Shown here one piece after another: positions 21,964 to 33,790 of a DNA stretch of 64,000 nucleotides (positions within the stretch are counted from its first letter, which is position 1; each line of letters starts with the position of its first letter). Made by a program: the position numbers and the translations under genes. This stretch comes from Exobasidium rhododendri (lineage: Eukaryota > Basidiomycota > Exobasidiomycetes > Exobasidiales > Exobasidiaceae), in NCBI GenBank assembly GCA_026210745.1, contig CP110632.1, positions 1,859,001 to 1,923,000 of the forward strand, given 5' to 3'. Below the pieces are notes generated by a model. That model was given only the letters and a program-made list of their open reading frames with translations, was not told where the DNA came from and did no database searches.

Positions 21964-24006
21964 ATGGCGCTATCTGTCTCGACGGCTCAATTCTTTGCCA
22001 GTTTTCGAGACAGTAGTCGATCGCTTCAGCTTGGACAGTCTCACGCCAGCCTGGTTCGACACTATGCTTCCAAGTCAAGTTCGGGGAAGTTTGCCCAATT
22101 GGGTGTAGATTCGGATCGTTTGTACCTACCCGGAGAAGAAATAAAAGCTGTCGTAAATATAAGTCCTGCCACTGTCGCCGATCTCGAGTCAATAGAAGTG
22201 GACTTCAAGGTGAGGGAGAGGAGGGAGGGAGGGAGGAGATAAGAGGTTTGACTGGGAGTATAGCTCACCATCTATTGAGATCTTCTCCCCAGTGCGAGAT
22301 ACACACGTTCGGCTGGGTGCAAGGTGGGCCAGGGAGGGGTGGAGTGGGCGGCGCAAGACAGAGGAAGCTTCGAAAGGAGAAGCAGGTGAGTTTGAAATTT
22401 GGCGGGGTAAGGGAGCATGTAGTTGCATCGCGCTCACTGTGGTACGAACAGGTCCTCTTTCAAAGTAGCAGTATTATACAAGTCCCATCTATGGCAGCAC
22501 AGCAAAAAGTTGGCATCATGACTGTTCAACAGAGAAGTGCAGACAATCCACTATTATTCGATGCGGTGTCCAGGATACCAGCTTCACTGGCGCCAAAGAG
22601 GAACTCCAACATCCGGATGCCTCTCCCACCCGTATACCACGATGGATCTGACGAGCCGTGCGCCTTCATCACTTATCACTGGAAGCTGACAGCGCATCGA
22701 AAGTCGAGCATGAAGACCGACGAAAGGTTGTGGAAGCCTATCATGGTCATGTCACTAGCGCAAGAACCAAACGATAATCCACTTTTGGCCCAGTCAGTTT
22801 TATACCCGCCAAGTAATCTCTTTGCTGTGCGGGGAATGTACAGAGAGGTGAAGAAGGTAAGGATGGCTCGGTGCGTAAAGGTCTAAAGACTGTGACTCAT
22901 TTCGGATGTTTCCCCATCTGCAGTATATGGTCAAGACGGCGGCGCTGATGGAGATTGAGGTGAGCAGCAGATCAGATGGGGAGACCAACACCTTCAGGTG
23001 ACCTTCAGCTAATCACGACGCCCCTAAACTACTTCCTCCTCTTCACTAGCTTGCTGTTCCCTCTTTGACCAATCACCCGATCTTTCGACCTGTACCTGTC
23101 ATCATCCGATTATCGGTACGAGCCAAGGCGCCGTCCGATTTACTGGAGACAGGCGTCTTGACCCTTCCAACACTACCAGGCGGCGCTATCACAAATGGGT
23201 CAGGGCCCGGATCGAAAGACAAAGCCACCCCAAGTGGTCCACAATTTGTTCTTCGAAGGATACGAAGATCGGAAGTGTCTGGATCGCCTATAGAGGAGTC
23301 AAGAGAAAAGAGCGTCTGCAATACTCAATGGGACACCGGACATGTTGACAATGGCTTTACACAACAAGCTGATGGAAAGGGGTACGAAGGCGGCAGAGAA
23401 GGTAGTACGCCTGTCGCTGATCAACGAGCTCATGCAGGCTTGTCGCACGGCTGGACCTGGCCTGCGCGTTCAGATCCAGGTCAAGACGCTGCTTTCTTCT
23501 CGACACCCACCGTACCGTTCGGCAAAGGTCCTTTAAGTAAGAATCAGCTGACTGGCTCCTCCGGTACACCCACCATGGATATGCTCAAGAGCTTCCACTA
23601 CGTCACCACTTCTACCCTCTTTGCAAAGGTGTACCTGGGAGCTCATCCAAGTGTGAATGTGCCTAATCTACTGGTCTTTAATGACTTGAGCCTGAATTGG
23701 CAAATGGAAGGTGCTCGAAACGATGTGGATGCACGAATTTGCGGAGTAGAAGTCAATCTCGGCTTAGATGCTTCCCAAGCCATGGTGATAGATCAAGAAG
23801 AGTTGAAGAATGCAGTACTGCAACCCGAAAATTTAGGGGATGAAAGCCTGCTCTTACAAGGATACGCCTACGACCCACCTGCTCCCCCGCCATTCTCGAG
23901 GGACGACCAGCTGCCCTCTTATCCGGGACCGTCGACGTCGGCGTCCTCTTCGCAACCCAATCCTTCGTCAGATCTGCCTCCATCATCGCCTCCGCCCCCG
24001 CCCTGA
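21964..24006 (+). CDS. Arrestin-related trafficking adaptor-like protein, five exons
   Basis: Exons 21964-22209, 22293-22385, 22452-22856, 22924-22959 and 23050-24006; 578 aa. An upstream in-frame GTG is ignored in favour of the first ATG at 21964. Residues about 40-250 look like an arrestin-N beta-sandwich: LYLPGEEIKAVVNISP, LESIEVDFKCEIHTFGW, AFITYHWKLTAHRK. A second arrestin-like half follows (PVIIRLSVRAKAP). The C-terminal tail is Pro/Ser-rich and carries LPSY near residue 546, which fits the L/P-P-x-Y consensus read by WW domains of Rsp5-type ubiquitin ligases. By family knowledge such adaptors link plasma-membrane transporters or pH sensors to ubiquitination and endocytosis. The cargo cannot be told from sequence; a Rim8-like role is possible. 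Confidence 0.78.
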
Positions 24007-25516
24007 GCGCAAGAGGGAAATGGAAGATTGTCCTTGCCTTTTTGACAGGGCAATACACAACCCTCATCATCGAAATGAACGTCTCCATAGCAGCTCATAT
24101 CTAGAAGTGGGGGCTAGCCGAGGCGAGAGCAGTGTGGACGATCCAGTGCTGTGCTGCCCTTGTGACTAAGGAGGAGGAGGGGCCCAATGCAGTGGAATCT
24201 GGGAATGACACCCCATATTAATTAACGCATAAAGCTGACACAAGCACACAATAAAAAAAGGGCCCTTCATTCGACGCATAGAGAGAAGCGAAGAAAGGTG
24301 GAGACAAAATGCAACTCATCGAACCCTCTGCCAAGCGGCTACCCTTTACAGGTGTATTGCACCTTGCTATCCTCCCACTTGCAAGATTCATATGCTGCTG
24401 TGCGTGAATTTGTAATGGTGGACAAATCCGACACCCTTTGGAACAGCTTCCTTGCACGCTCGGATCGCCACGATCTGGTGTTTGTGTTGAATTTTTTCGC
24501 TCGTAGCTCGGACCTTCTGTTCCAAATAAGCAGATCAACGAAAGAGGAGTCTGGATCAGGGTTTGGGCAATGTAGAGGAAGTACTTGCTGCTCTCAAGCC
24601 CTTTTCGAGGCTTGATCACCGCGTCGAGCAATGACTGCGATAAAAATCACTTTGTCCCTGCAATACAGCACCCGCTACAGCGCGATCCACACGCAATCTC
24701 ATCATACCCTTTTGAACGGGGCAAATTAAACGTCCTATATGTTCGACACAAAAAGCACAAGCTGTCTACGCAATGAAGCGAGCTCGGCCAAACTCTTCTG
24801 GCAACCCATACACAGCATAGCCTCGCCAACTCTTTATCTTGTCACCACTGTCATTACAGCCTTTTCCTTACTGCCCTCGCCTTCACGCTTCATCCACGTC
24901 ACGGCTCCGCTACTCGAGTCAATCTCCGACACGCAAGGCATCGTACCAGTCTTCGATCGTCTGCCACTTCCACTATTCGTCGACGCCCACCAGCTATTGT
25001 GTATCTGCCCCTTTTTACTATTCAGGTCACTATAATCCACCACCCCATCACGAAAGCGCTCACGGTCAGATTGGTAAATCCTTGTAGCGCCCCTCCAACT
25101 ACTTTTCACTGCCGCAACACAGGTGCACTCCTCTCTTACCTTGGGACCCCTTTCTCTTTGCTTGAAAATCCTGCTGCACAGTGGTGCTATCTTCTCACTC
25201 CGTCGACACTGCCGTTCAACAGTGGCAACGCTAAGTTCACACAGCAAAGAGGGGGAAGAGGGAGTCTCCTTGTGAAGGTGGAAAGGGAGCTTTAATTTCT
25301 GACAACCAATCAGGACGTATTTTTGATCGCTCCCGATCGTTTGTATAATCGGGCTTCGCTTCCACTTCGCTGCCTGCTCAAAGTCTCGCTCTGGGACAAC
25401 CGGAGATCGCTGCTTTCCGTGTCTACTATAACATTGCTCAATCTATCTCTCTTCTCCTCCATCGTCTACGGCAAAGGTTCTTTTTTTCGGCCGCCAGTAC
25501 GCCGTCACTCCCTCAC
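24007..25516. promoter_or_regulatory. Long spacer upstream of the divergent kinase gene
   Basis: 1.5 kb on the plus-strand side of the kinase. The final 200 bp are CT-rich on the sense strand (5' leader character). Two 137-codon minus-strand ORFs (24218-24631, 24834-25247) lack a convincing ATG start, domain or splice context. No tRNA-like cloverleaf or repeat was found. Confidence 0.5.
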
Positions 25517-28500
25517 ATGATCACTACGGTGTCAGCAGAATCAAGTCGAATGGCTCAGATCACTCAAGTGCAGCCACAACAGTGTCTACCTGTCACACCT
25601 GCCACTGATGAGTTGTCGCTCCCGATCCCGCCTGTTGCTGTCTATCTCTCCGTCCGAAAGGGAGGCAGTCCAGACGGTCACTTGCAGAGATACTTACGAC
25701 GAGGTGACAACCGCGATGCAACTTCTGCCGTCATAGGAAAGGGAGGATTCGGAACAGCATATCGTTTTATTCGAGACGACTCTTTCACACCACCCAGCAG
25801 TCAGCCTGAGACGGCGTACAGCGGTGATACTAGACAGCTCAACAGCAGTGAAGAAGAAAGCATTGAAGCCTTGCGAAGAACTCCATCAGAAAGGGACATC
25901 GACACGTCCAATCATCTATTGACAGAAGGTGCCCTGAAGGTGCTGTATGACAATCGTGCCGCTGTCGAGAGTCATCAACATCCGAAGTTCACAACACCAA
26001 ACCAACGTGATTTGATCCCGAAGCGAGCACCAGCTGTCATAGTGATCAAAGTGTGCAGGACGCCCACCTCTGGATCATACGATGAGCTTCCAAAGACGGG
26101 CAAAGGAAGAGAAGAAGCAAAGATTGCAGCACACGAACTAGCAGAGGGAAATCCAACGGGCGAACATACTAGAATCGTTCGGGGAGAAGCAAGGCTGCTG
26201 AGGTTCTTACAAATAGCGCAGTCATTAAAGGGGAAGAACAGAAGTCCGTCGTATCTGGTCAAGCTGCTGGCTGACGTTCCTATGCCGAAACAAGACAATA
26301 GCCTGGGTGACGAGGAAGAAGACGAAACTGGGCCTCCTATACCGCGACTACTATCATTTGAAAGACTGGTAGACTTGGACTCGGAGATGAGCGCAAAGGG
26401 GTGGGTGAAGAACAAGCGGTTCTGGACGGTGGAGAAGGTAGAGATGGTATCCAGAGATGTTGTTGCTGGTTTGCGGGTGAGTGCTGAGTATCGCACACCG
26501 CCATCACACGTCTAGACTTTCTACTCTGACCCGCCATTTCCTCTTCCTATTTGCTACAGTTCCTGCATGAGCACCACATTGTACATGGTGACTTGAAGCC
26601 TAGCAATTTCATGCGTGACCCCAAGACGGGTGTCGTCAAGCTGATCGATCTCGGTGCCTCTCGCCGGTGGGTTCGACTGCCCAATGTTGCCAAGGAGCGC
26701 ACTTCAGCAGTCGAGGAGCTAGACCAGGCATACAAGGAAGGTCTCGCTACCATTCCCAAGATCGGCGAAGTACTGTGTGAAGGGCTGGGGTCCCTGACTG
26801 GATCGCCTCAGTGAGTATGGCATTGCTTGATCTCATACATACTGTCTCCTCTAACTGATCTTATTGATCCCGTCCTCACCAGCTTCATGGCACCGGAGGT
26901 CTTGCTTCAGGCTGGTCGCTACCTGTCTGCTGATGGACACGCGAAAAGCATCCTAGATGATTATCTAATGGACCGATCCTACCTCCCCAAAGTACCTTCG
27001 GCATCGCTACTGGAACCGGCCTACCGGGACTTCAAACGTGGATGGGGTATCAAGGCGGATGTCTGGTCTTGGGGCTGCTCGGTGATCTCCTTGCTTCTTC
27101 GAACGATTCCCAGTGATAGACGGCCGTCGTCCAACTCGATCTGTGCATTCGACTTTTCCTTTGAAGAAGAGGAAGATTCACTATACCCTGCCTGGCCGCT
27201 TCACATCTCAAATGAATCACTGCCTCGCTTCCACCAGTGGGCCCGAATGTACCCACTCCGTATCATGAGTGTATTGCAAGGCGGTGTCAAGCTGCCAGAG
27301 ATCACGTCTGCTTTCAGCAAGCCGATGGTGCGGATCCTTCAGGCTGTTTTTCAACAGCAAGATCACCGTCCTCCTGCTCACATCATTCTTCAATACTTGG
27401 ACACCAATCTGACGCACGCAACAAAGGTACAGCCTCGTGTGAAAATCGCAAAGATGAGCGCAGAGAGTTGCAGCAGCAGCAATGGCAGTACGGCCGCCAA
27501 CTCGTTGGACATGTACCAGAAGCCATCACTGACACGGTCAAGCACTTCGACTCCTTCCAATCCTGATGAAGCTCACAACGTCGATCTATCAGACTCGGTA
27601 GCCATGTCAGCAAGTCAATCGGTCACTGGTCAAGAGGGTATGGGCAGGCACAATGGATCCTCACAGAACTTTGTCATGCTTGGACCGGCTCCGAAGAGGA
27701 ACGACTACCTTACCGCTTCGCCTGTATCGATGACACCAAAGGCACTGACGACCAAGCCCACAATGGGTCACGCTCAACCCAAATACCTACAGAATCGACT
27801 GGTTCACTCTTCGTTGGCTTCTCCTAGCTGCTTGAGTTCGCCTCTACCGACTGTCTCGCCATCGCCGACTACGAGCAAGCGACTCACGAGAGCTCAAACT
27901 GTGCAGAGGGCCGCTACGTCTGCTGCGGAATGCACGCCGCCTCCTCAGACGATCACTTTGCCTTCTCCCTCCTTCCAACCGTTGACGTCTTCTCCTATGA
28001 TTCGATCGTCTGGATCAGTGTCTCGCCCAATCTACTCTCAGAGATCGCTGTCACTTGCTGATGAAGTCTTCATGAATGCATACGAGCAGGAAAGAAAAAA
28101 GATGTCCCCTGTTTCTCCCCTGGTGCCCACTGTGCAAGTGAGACAGCTCGATTCGATGCCAAGTCTAGATCATCGACATCCATCGCAGCTGCAGCAGAAC
28201 TCGCCGTACCTGTCGAACAACGGCGACGGAGAGAAGAGGGAGATTCCGTCTTTGCAAGAGTGGGATCAAGGGATGGGAGTAGATCGAACACTTCGTCAGA
28301 AGCTTTCTTTTCCCTCCCTTCACCTACCGAATGGCTCCTCCTTCTTGTCTCGAGTCGCTTCTCACCTCTCATCACGACCGCCGCTCCCTCATCAGGATAC
28401 GTCAATGTCAGTATCGCAGAGGCGAGACTGGCCCTCTAGCGATGAAATTATGATCGATGAATTGTGTGCCGATCACAAGAGGAGCAATTCCATCACGACG

Positions 28501-29223
28501 AGAAGCGACAATTCCATCGCTCAGAGCACGCCTAGCAGCCTCCTTCACAGTCACACTAATGGCCAGAACAACAGTCACATGAATGTAGAATTGCTGCTGG
28601 ATCAGAAATCGCCGGCCGTTTCCTCGCAAGCAACATTCTCAACAAGCAACAGCAATATGATGCCAGCGAGCACATCTTCCTCCTGCTCGGGATCTTCCTC
28701 CTTCACTCGATTGAAGCTGCCTGCAAAGGAGTACAGCGGCAGTCTCCGGAGCGACAAAGGATCGGCGAATGCGTTCGGGCTGGGCATCAACCTCAACTTA
28801 CCGCCACTCCGCTCCACAAAGAGCTTCTCGTCGACGTCAATCCACAACGGCGGCGGTCTGCCTTCCATCTTCAACAGTGCAAACAGCAGCAGCAGCAGCA
28901 ACAACAACAACCATCACCATCATACCATCAATAATACCCTTTCGAGCAACGCGAACCTCAATGACTATGCTCATCCGTCGCATCAAGAATCAAGACACTT
29001 GAATGACTTCTTGCATCATGATCCGTTTGCAGCAGCGACAACGACCTCGACCGCATCAGCCCGCGCGGCCGACTGTACCAACAACACTAATTCCCATAAC
29101 CTAATCGGCAACAGTTGTGGTGGCATCTCTTCCAGTGACCTCAATGTTCCTTTTTCCCCTTCGTCACATCTGCAAAGGAGGGGTAGAAGCTGGTCCTCGA
29201 TCTTCAAACGCAAAAAGGTGTAG
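25517..29223 (+). CDS. Divergent Ser/Thr protein kinase with large inserts, 1183 aa
   Basis: Exons 25517-26476, 26560-26810 and 26883-29223, in phase; a second in-frame ATG at 25550 is an alternative start. Kinase landmarks: glycine loop IGKGGFGTAY near 73-84, a candidate VAIK-type lysine in VIVIKV, catalytic loop HGDLKPSN near 329-336 (HGD replacing HRD), metal loop DLG near 350-352 (replacing DFG), MAPE near 406-409, and DVWSWGCSV further on. Unusual insertions lie between glycine loop and lysine, between DLG and APE (about 52 residues), and between APE and DVWSWG (about 50 residues). The C-terminal 600 residues are Ser/Thr/Asn/Pro-rich and disordered, ending in a basic RSWSSIFKRKKV patch. 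Catalytic Asp residues are retained, so activity is likely. I cannot place it in a named family. Confidence 0.85.
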
Positions 29224-29751
29224 ACTCCTACATCTTCCCTTGTTCCATCACCGCTTAGTCTATCTTTCCTCCTTTACCTTTTTCATCTTTCTTTCTCCTC
29301 CTTTTTCCCTTTCTGCCCGCTGCTACTGCCTATCATCACCCTTCAGACCATGTCACATATACTTTTTACATGTCGCCTATCGCTCTTCTCGTGCTCGAAC
29401 TTGATGCGTTCGCCACACCTTCCCTTTGCTACTTTGTCAATCGGATTTATAATAGTAGCATGATCATACACACTGCACAGAGAGAGAGAGGGGGAAAAAG
29501 GGGAGAGAGGAGACATGAAAAGAGCGCAAAGATCTAAAGAGAATCCACAAAAGACGAGCTAGAAGTGGGCATATAAATGGGAGCAAAGAGAAGAGCAAAG
29601 AAAACCAAGGAAAAGGAGAAAGCAGTCCGAGGCTCGTGCGATGATGGTTTCTTTGGGAGAAAGCGAGACTCTGTGATACATCTTGAGATCATCCTTGCAT
29701 TTCTGAGTATTGGACGTTGTTTTTGTCGGTCAGTGTCCATAAGGGAGCCTC
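29224..29751. other. Convergent 3' region of kinase and HMG-box genes
   Basis: 528 bp between two facing stop codons. It contains a CT-rich run after the kinase stop and a GA-rich run near 29480-29520. No gene is seen. Confidence 0.5.
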
Positions 29752-30852
29752 TTAGCCAGGAGATGACCACGTCGACCTGTTCTCCCGTGATGAATCCAAG
29801 TCAGTAAAGCTCTGTCCGATCTCACATTCTGCTCAAGGATTACTCACCCGCTGGACTGGTGGCTCTTCTTCTCCTGGTTCCATCGAGCCATGCTCTCGAC
29901 CGTCTTGTCTTGGTAGACCTGTACGTGAAAAGGGAGAAATTCGTCAGCACAATGGGCTCCTTGTCCTTCCTCAGAGCACATACTCCCTCTCCACTCACCT
30001 TTCTCTGCTCTTCTGTCAAGGCCTTCCATGCCTCGGAGATCTTTCCCAAGACTTCACTGTAGGTAAGTTCCTTGTATCGTTGTCTCATGTCTTCACGAAT
30101 CTCATTCTGGAAGAGGAGATAGGCGCTCGGTGGTCTCTTGGGAGCGTTGGGATCTCTGTTTGCTTTCCTTTCCTTTCTCAGCGCCTTCTTCTCTTCCTTG
30201 GACATGGGCTTTCGACCTGGTGTCCCGGAAGTGGGTGGTGGGGCTACCATGGCAGGATTGCCAGCGTGATGATGATGGTGAGCTTGCGGTTGAGTAGCAG
30301 ACGGATGAAGTCCACCGCCACCTAGCCCGTTACCGTTGGCCAAAGCAAGAAAGTCGGCGCCGACGTTGGAAGCAAAAGCGGTCGCAGCTGCACTGGGGTG
30401 ATGTCGTGAAATCACCTTTACAAACGTATCGCACTGATTTGCTGCGTTTCGCAAAGAAGCAGAAAGCTGATGGACAGAGTCGAACATCTGTGGACGACAA
30501 GACATGACAGCAGGAGAGTGGTAGAGAAATGATAGAGAAGAAGCGTGACAGCGTCAGTGACTGGCTCCTCATGATCTCAGCAATTCGCGACCGCTCTCCT
30601 CCTCTCCTTGTGTACACAGCCGCCAACGGACCCTCACTTTCTGTTCCGCCACAGTGATGTCGCCTTTTTGCTCCAAACATCCTGTTCTCAGAACTGTTTA
30701 CTCACCTGCGAACGGGCCAATGCAATTTCTTGCTCGGGTGAAGGCATATATTGCGGTTGCGCTTGGTTCGCCTGAGGAGGAGCGTGATGTTGTTGGTGAT
30801 GGTGATGGGTTTGCTGGGGCTGAAAGCCACCCATGGTCCACTGATGATCCAT
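29752..30852 (-). CDS. HMG-box DNA-binding protein, four exons
   Basis: Exons 30852-30706, 30487-29999, 29918-29848 and 29776-29752; about 244 aa. The first exon is Gln/His/Pro-rich (MDHQWTMGGFQPQQTHHHH). Residues about 163-232 form one HMG box starting NAPKRPPSAYLLFQNEIRED, with KISEAWKALTEEQRK continued over an intron into VYQDKTVESMARWNQEKK. A Lys-rich stretch (MSKEEKKALRKERKANRD) precedes the box, as in NHP6/HMGB proteins that bend DNA non-specifically and aid chromatin remodelling. The long low-complexity N-terminus differs from plain NHP6. The terminal exon has two possible acceptors (exon start 29776 or 29809), both in frame and reaching the same stop; the first gives a normal 71-base intron, the second only 38 bases. 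Confidence 0.87.
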
Positions 30853-32018
30853 CGCGACCGAGTTGTGAGCTGTTGAGAGAAGGGGGGGAAACTTGTCAAC
30901 AGACGATCGCTTGACGGTGTACGCGCGCAAGCAGTTGAGGGAGTGATCGGTCTCGGAGAAGAGACCGCAAGGAACGGGAAGGAAGGGAGGTAGCACCGAT
31001 CTTCTCCCATCGCCAGGCACGATCATCACAATCCGTCATACGTAAAATCGTCCATAATCGAATTGGAAAAAAACAACCACGATGGAACGACGATGGTGAT
31101 GAACGATCGTCGACACCTCGACCAACACCTCTCCAAGGTAAGAGAGTTGGTGTTGGTCGAGGGCGTAGCCATTACATATTTTTCATTTTGAGTTTCGCAA
31201 GGTAAAGAGAGGGTCCTATGTGTTACTACTACTACTCACGTTGGAGATATACCAAAATTGTGTTAGTATCGGCCTGAAATATTGACCAAAAGCGGTATTA
31301 AGTTGAAGTAAGTAGTAAGAGTAGGTTACTAAGTGGGAGGAGGGGGGGGAAAAAGGTCGAACAAAAGGTTGTAAAAGCCAAACGCAAGGAAATCTGGTAA
31401 TATCGAGAAAGAAGGTGTATAAAAGAAAAAAAGCTTGACAAAAGAAAATTACAACCCACACCATTTTAAAGGGAGAAAAAGAAGGAAATCGACCAACTCG
31501 CCCAAAAGAAGGAACCAATTTTCTTTTTCTAAGTCGGAAAATCAGAACGCGTCAACGAGATTTCTACTCGAAAGTAAGGCACTGGAGGACACTACAAAAA
31601 TAAAAGGTATGGAAAGAAACAAGCAGAAATCGCAAAGACCGCTGTTGCGTAACCACGTCGAGGATTAACTGACCGTACCCAGGCACTGCAGCAGTGTCGC
31701 TTCGTCCATTCGAAGTAAACAAAAATGCCGTAAAGGTGAAGTCGGTGCGAAAATAATTCAGCACTGATCTTGCTTCCCACGCGAGCAGTGCGGGGACCGT
31801 GCACAGCCGCAAGGAGGATGGGATCAGGATGGGGTGATCAACCAACGAGAAGACATCGTCAGCCCGAAGGTCCAGTCTGATGGACGAGAGGTGGTGGTGT
31901 CTAAGATTATGTTCATTGGACAAGCATAAGTAGCGCGAGTGAGGTATCAATAGAATTCGCTTGCCATCGTTCTGTCTGCTACGACATTCGGTGGAGGGAA
32001 GGTATCACAGTAAAGGGC
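30853..32018. promoter_or_regulatory. Long spacer upstream of HMG-box gene, CT-rich on its sense strand
   Basis: 1.17 kb with no supported ORF. From about 31280 to 31560 the plus strand is strongly purine-rich, so the HMG-box gene's sense strand is CT-rich. It also contains the inverted repeat listed separately. Confidence 0.5.
31116..31162. repeat. Perfect 13-bp inverted repeat (potential hairpin)
   Basis: CCTCGACCAACAC at 31116-31128 is exactly complementary in reverse to GTGTTGGTCGAGG at 31150-31162, with a 21-bp loop whose CTCT and AGAG edges can pair further. It lies about 265 bp upstream of the HMG-box start, so it could fold in that gene's leader or act as a palindromic protein site. 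Confidence 0.7.
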
Positions 32019-32974
32019 TCAGAAAAGACAATCGAGCATCTCTGATTGGAGGGGAAGCAATGGGTATGGGAATAGTAATGAGCATCTCCTCGACGTGCCT
32101 TACTGTGTCGTGTTTCGAACTGTACTCACCGGCGCAGCAAATATCCTCCAAACAGCAGCAGGCGCAGAGTCCAAGCTATGATAGGAGAATTAAGAATCAG
32201 CCATCGCACTGGAGTGAGAAATACACCTCGAAACTTACGCAACAGGCAGCACTGTAACGTCGAAACGGCGGAGGGAGAAAGGGAGGAAGAGGGGCGAGAA
32301 TAGGTTCGGGGGGGTCAGAGCCTCTACTACGAATGAGTCAGTATCAATGCCTCGCTTACCAAGGTCCACAGCATCCGTGCTGCAAGTGAAAAGCAGGGTT
32401 CAGTCAGTCGCAACTTACGACGTAATCCTCCCATCACCAAACTCACCTTCTCTGTTGGATCGTACGACATCATGAGAGAAGGCGAGGCAGGGTCAGTGAT
32501 CTTCGTCTATATACTTTGTACCTTAGCTTCTCTCGCAAATCGACTCATCAAAAACCCCAATTCTCACCTTTAGCGGAAGCTTGCTTTTGTTGAAGACCGC
32601 TCATTTGCTGTTGTCCTCCATACTCTGCAAGGGACGAGAAGGGGAGAAAGATGGTAACGATGCTCAGATCTGGTCACTGAGGGATTGCATGAACAAGAGC
32701 ACGACTCACGTTGTTGCATGGGTTGATTACCACCATAGCCCTGCTGTTGTTGAGGGTAGCCCTGTTGCTGCTGAGGGTATCCACCTCCACCCTGTTGATA
32801 GCCACCTTGCTGTGGAGGGTACTGCAAGGAAAGAAGAAGGACGCAATGTGAGATGGTTTAGCGTCATGATCTCTAGTGGTGCGCCGAATCGTCTCAGGTA
32901 AGGCTCACATAGCCGCCCTGTGGTGGGGGACCGCCTTGTTGACCTCCACCGCCGTAGTATCCTTGTGCTGACAT
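32019..32974 (-). CDS. CYSTM-type Cys-rich membrane-tail protein, eight small exons
   Basis: Exons 32974-32909, 32821-32710, 32624-32568, 32451-32447 (5-base micro-exon), 32379-32360, 32251-32239, 32175-32130 and 32041-32019; total 342 bases, 113 aa, and the frame only closes with all eight. The N-terminal two thirds are Gln/Gly/Tyr/Pro repeats (GGYQQGGGGYPQQQQGYPQ). The last third is HGCCGPCCAACC, LGLCACCCLEDICC and AEMLDCLF, the dense cysteine pattern of the eukaryotic CYSTM module, a membrane-associated tail linked to stress tolerance. No plain ORF covers this domain because the coding sequence is so fragmented. The micro-exon is the weakest point; skipping it breaks the frame. Confidence 0.75.
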
Positions 32975-33641
32975 GCTGAACTGTATATCTTAGTCGAGCT
33001 GAAAGTCGCACTAAAGGGGTCCCTTGATGAAGAAGTGAGAAAGAGAGCAGACAGAAATGGGAGCAACAGAGAAGCGAGGAAGGGACAAAAAAAAGCAAAG
33101 GATCAAGTGTCTATTGGCGCAATCAGGAATAATCGAATCACTTTAGATTTGTTTCACAAGAAGCCCCCGGCTCTGATGGCAGTACGTCAATCGTTGACAC
33201 ATTCTACTGACAGAGTTCATACAGTAATTGCAATTACAACAGCTTTCTAGCCGCCGGGGAAAGTTTCTACTGTATGCTTTATCTATCCTGAATTCTTAAA
33301 GTAGTGCCTTTCTATCATTCGGTGCACATTAATAAGCGTCATCAACATACGGCCGCCGTCAAATTAACCAAATCAGTCAGATTACTTTAGCGTCAGATTC
33401 AGAGTAGGGGGACGAGCTTTGAGGGGATGACGATGAAGAGTGGATTTCGACCTCCAGGACTCGGTCCTTTAGTATGAGAAGAGCAACGAGAGTGAAGTCC
33501 GTCATTTGGCGCTTTCGGCATCATCATTCACAAAGAAAGGACTAGATAGATCTAGAAGAGAAATGAACGAGCCCAAATGAGACTGTAAATTCAGTTGATT
33601 CTAAGAATAGATGGACAGGGAATCTTGTCTACCGAAGTATT

Positions 33642-33707
<66 letters not shown>

Positions 33708-33790
33708 TGTAGATGTACAAAAAAGAGGGATATCTTGGAAGGTAAGAGAGAGGGACTAAAAGAGAGTGGAGACGCACAAGAGATGACACT
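32975..33790. other. Spacer between Gln-rich gene stop and CYSTM gene start
   Basis: 816 bp on the minus strand: 3' region of the Gln-rich gene (including the TG repeat) and promoter of the CYSTM gene. No ORF is supported. Confidence 0.5.
33645..33703. repeat. (TG)n microsatellite, 59 bp
   Basis: Uninterrupted alternating TG over 59 bases, about 90 bp beyond the stop codon of the Gln-rich gene. In that gene's sense orientation it reads (CA)n and probably lies in the 3' untranslated region. Such repeats vary in length and can adopt Z-DNA. Confidence 0.97.

Noticed and set aside
24218-25247. Two 137-codon minus-strand ORFs as hypothetical genes
   Set aside because: Neither begins at a convincing ATG in good context, no domain or splice partner is visible, and composition matches the surrounding spacer.
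25517-29223. Calling the divergent kinase a pseudokinase
   Set aside because: The catalytic Asp in HGDLKPSN, the metal-binding Asp in DLG and a plausible lysine are all present; only the flanking residues differ.
31216-31518. Minus-strand 100-codon hydrophobic ORF as a small membrane protein
   Set aside because: It lies in a strongly pyrimidine-rich tract (minus strand), which automatically encodes Phe/Leu/Ser-rich peptides; no conserved start context.
33645-33703. TG tract as interstitial telomere repeat
   Set aside because: It is a pure dinucleotide without the TTAGGG-type G-run of telomeric repeats.
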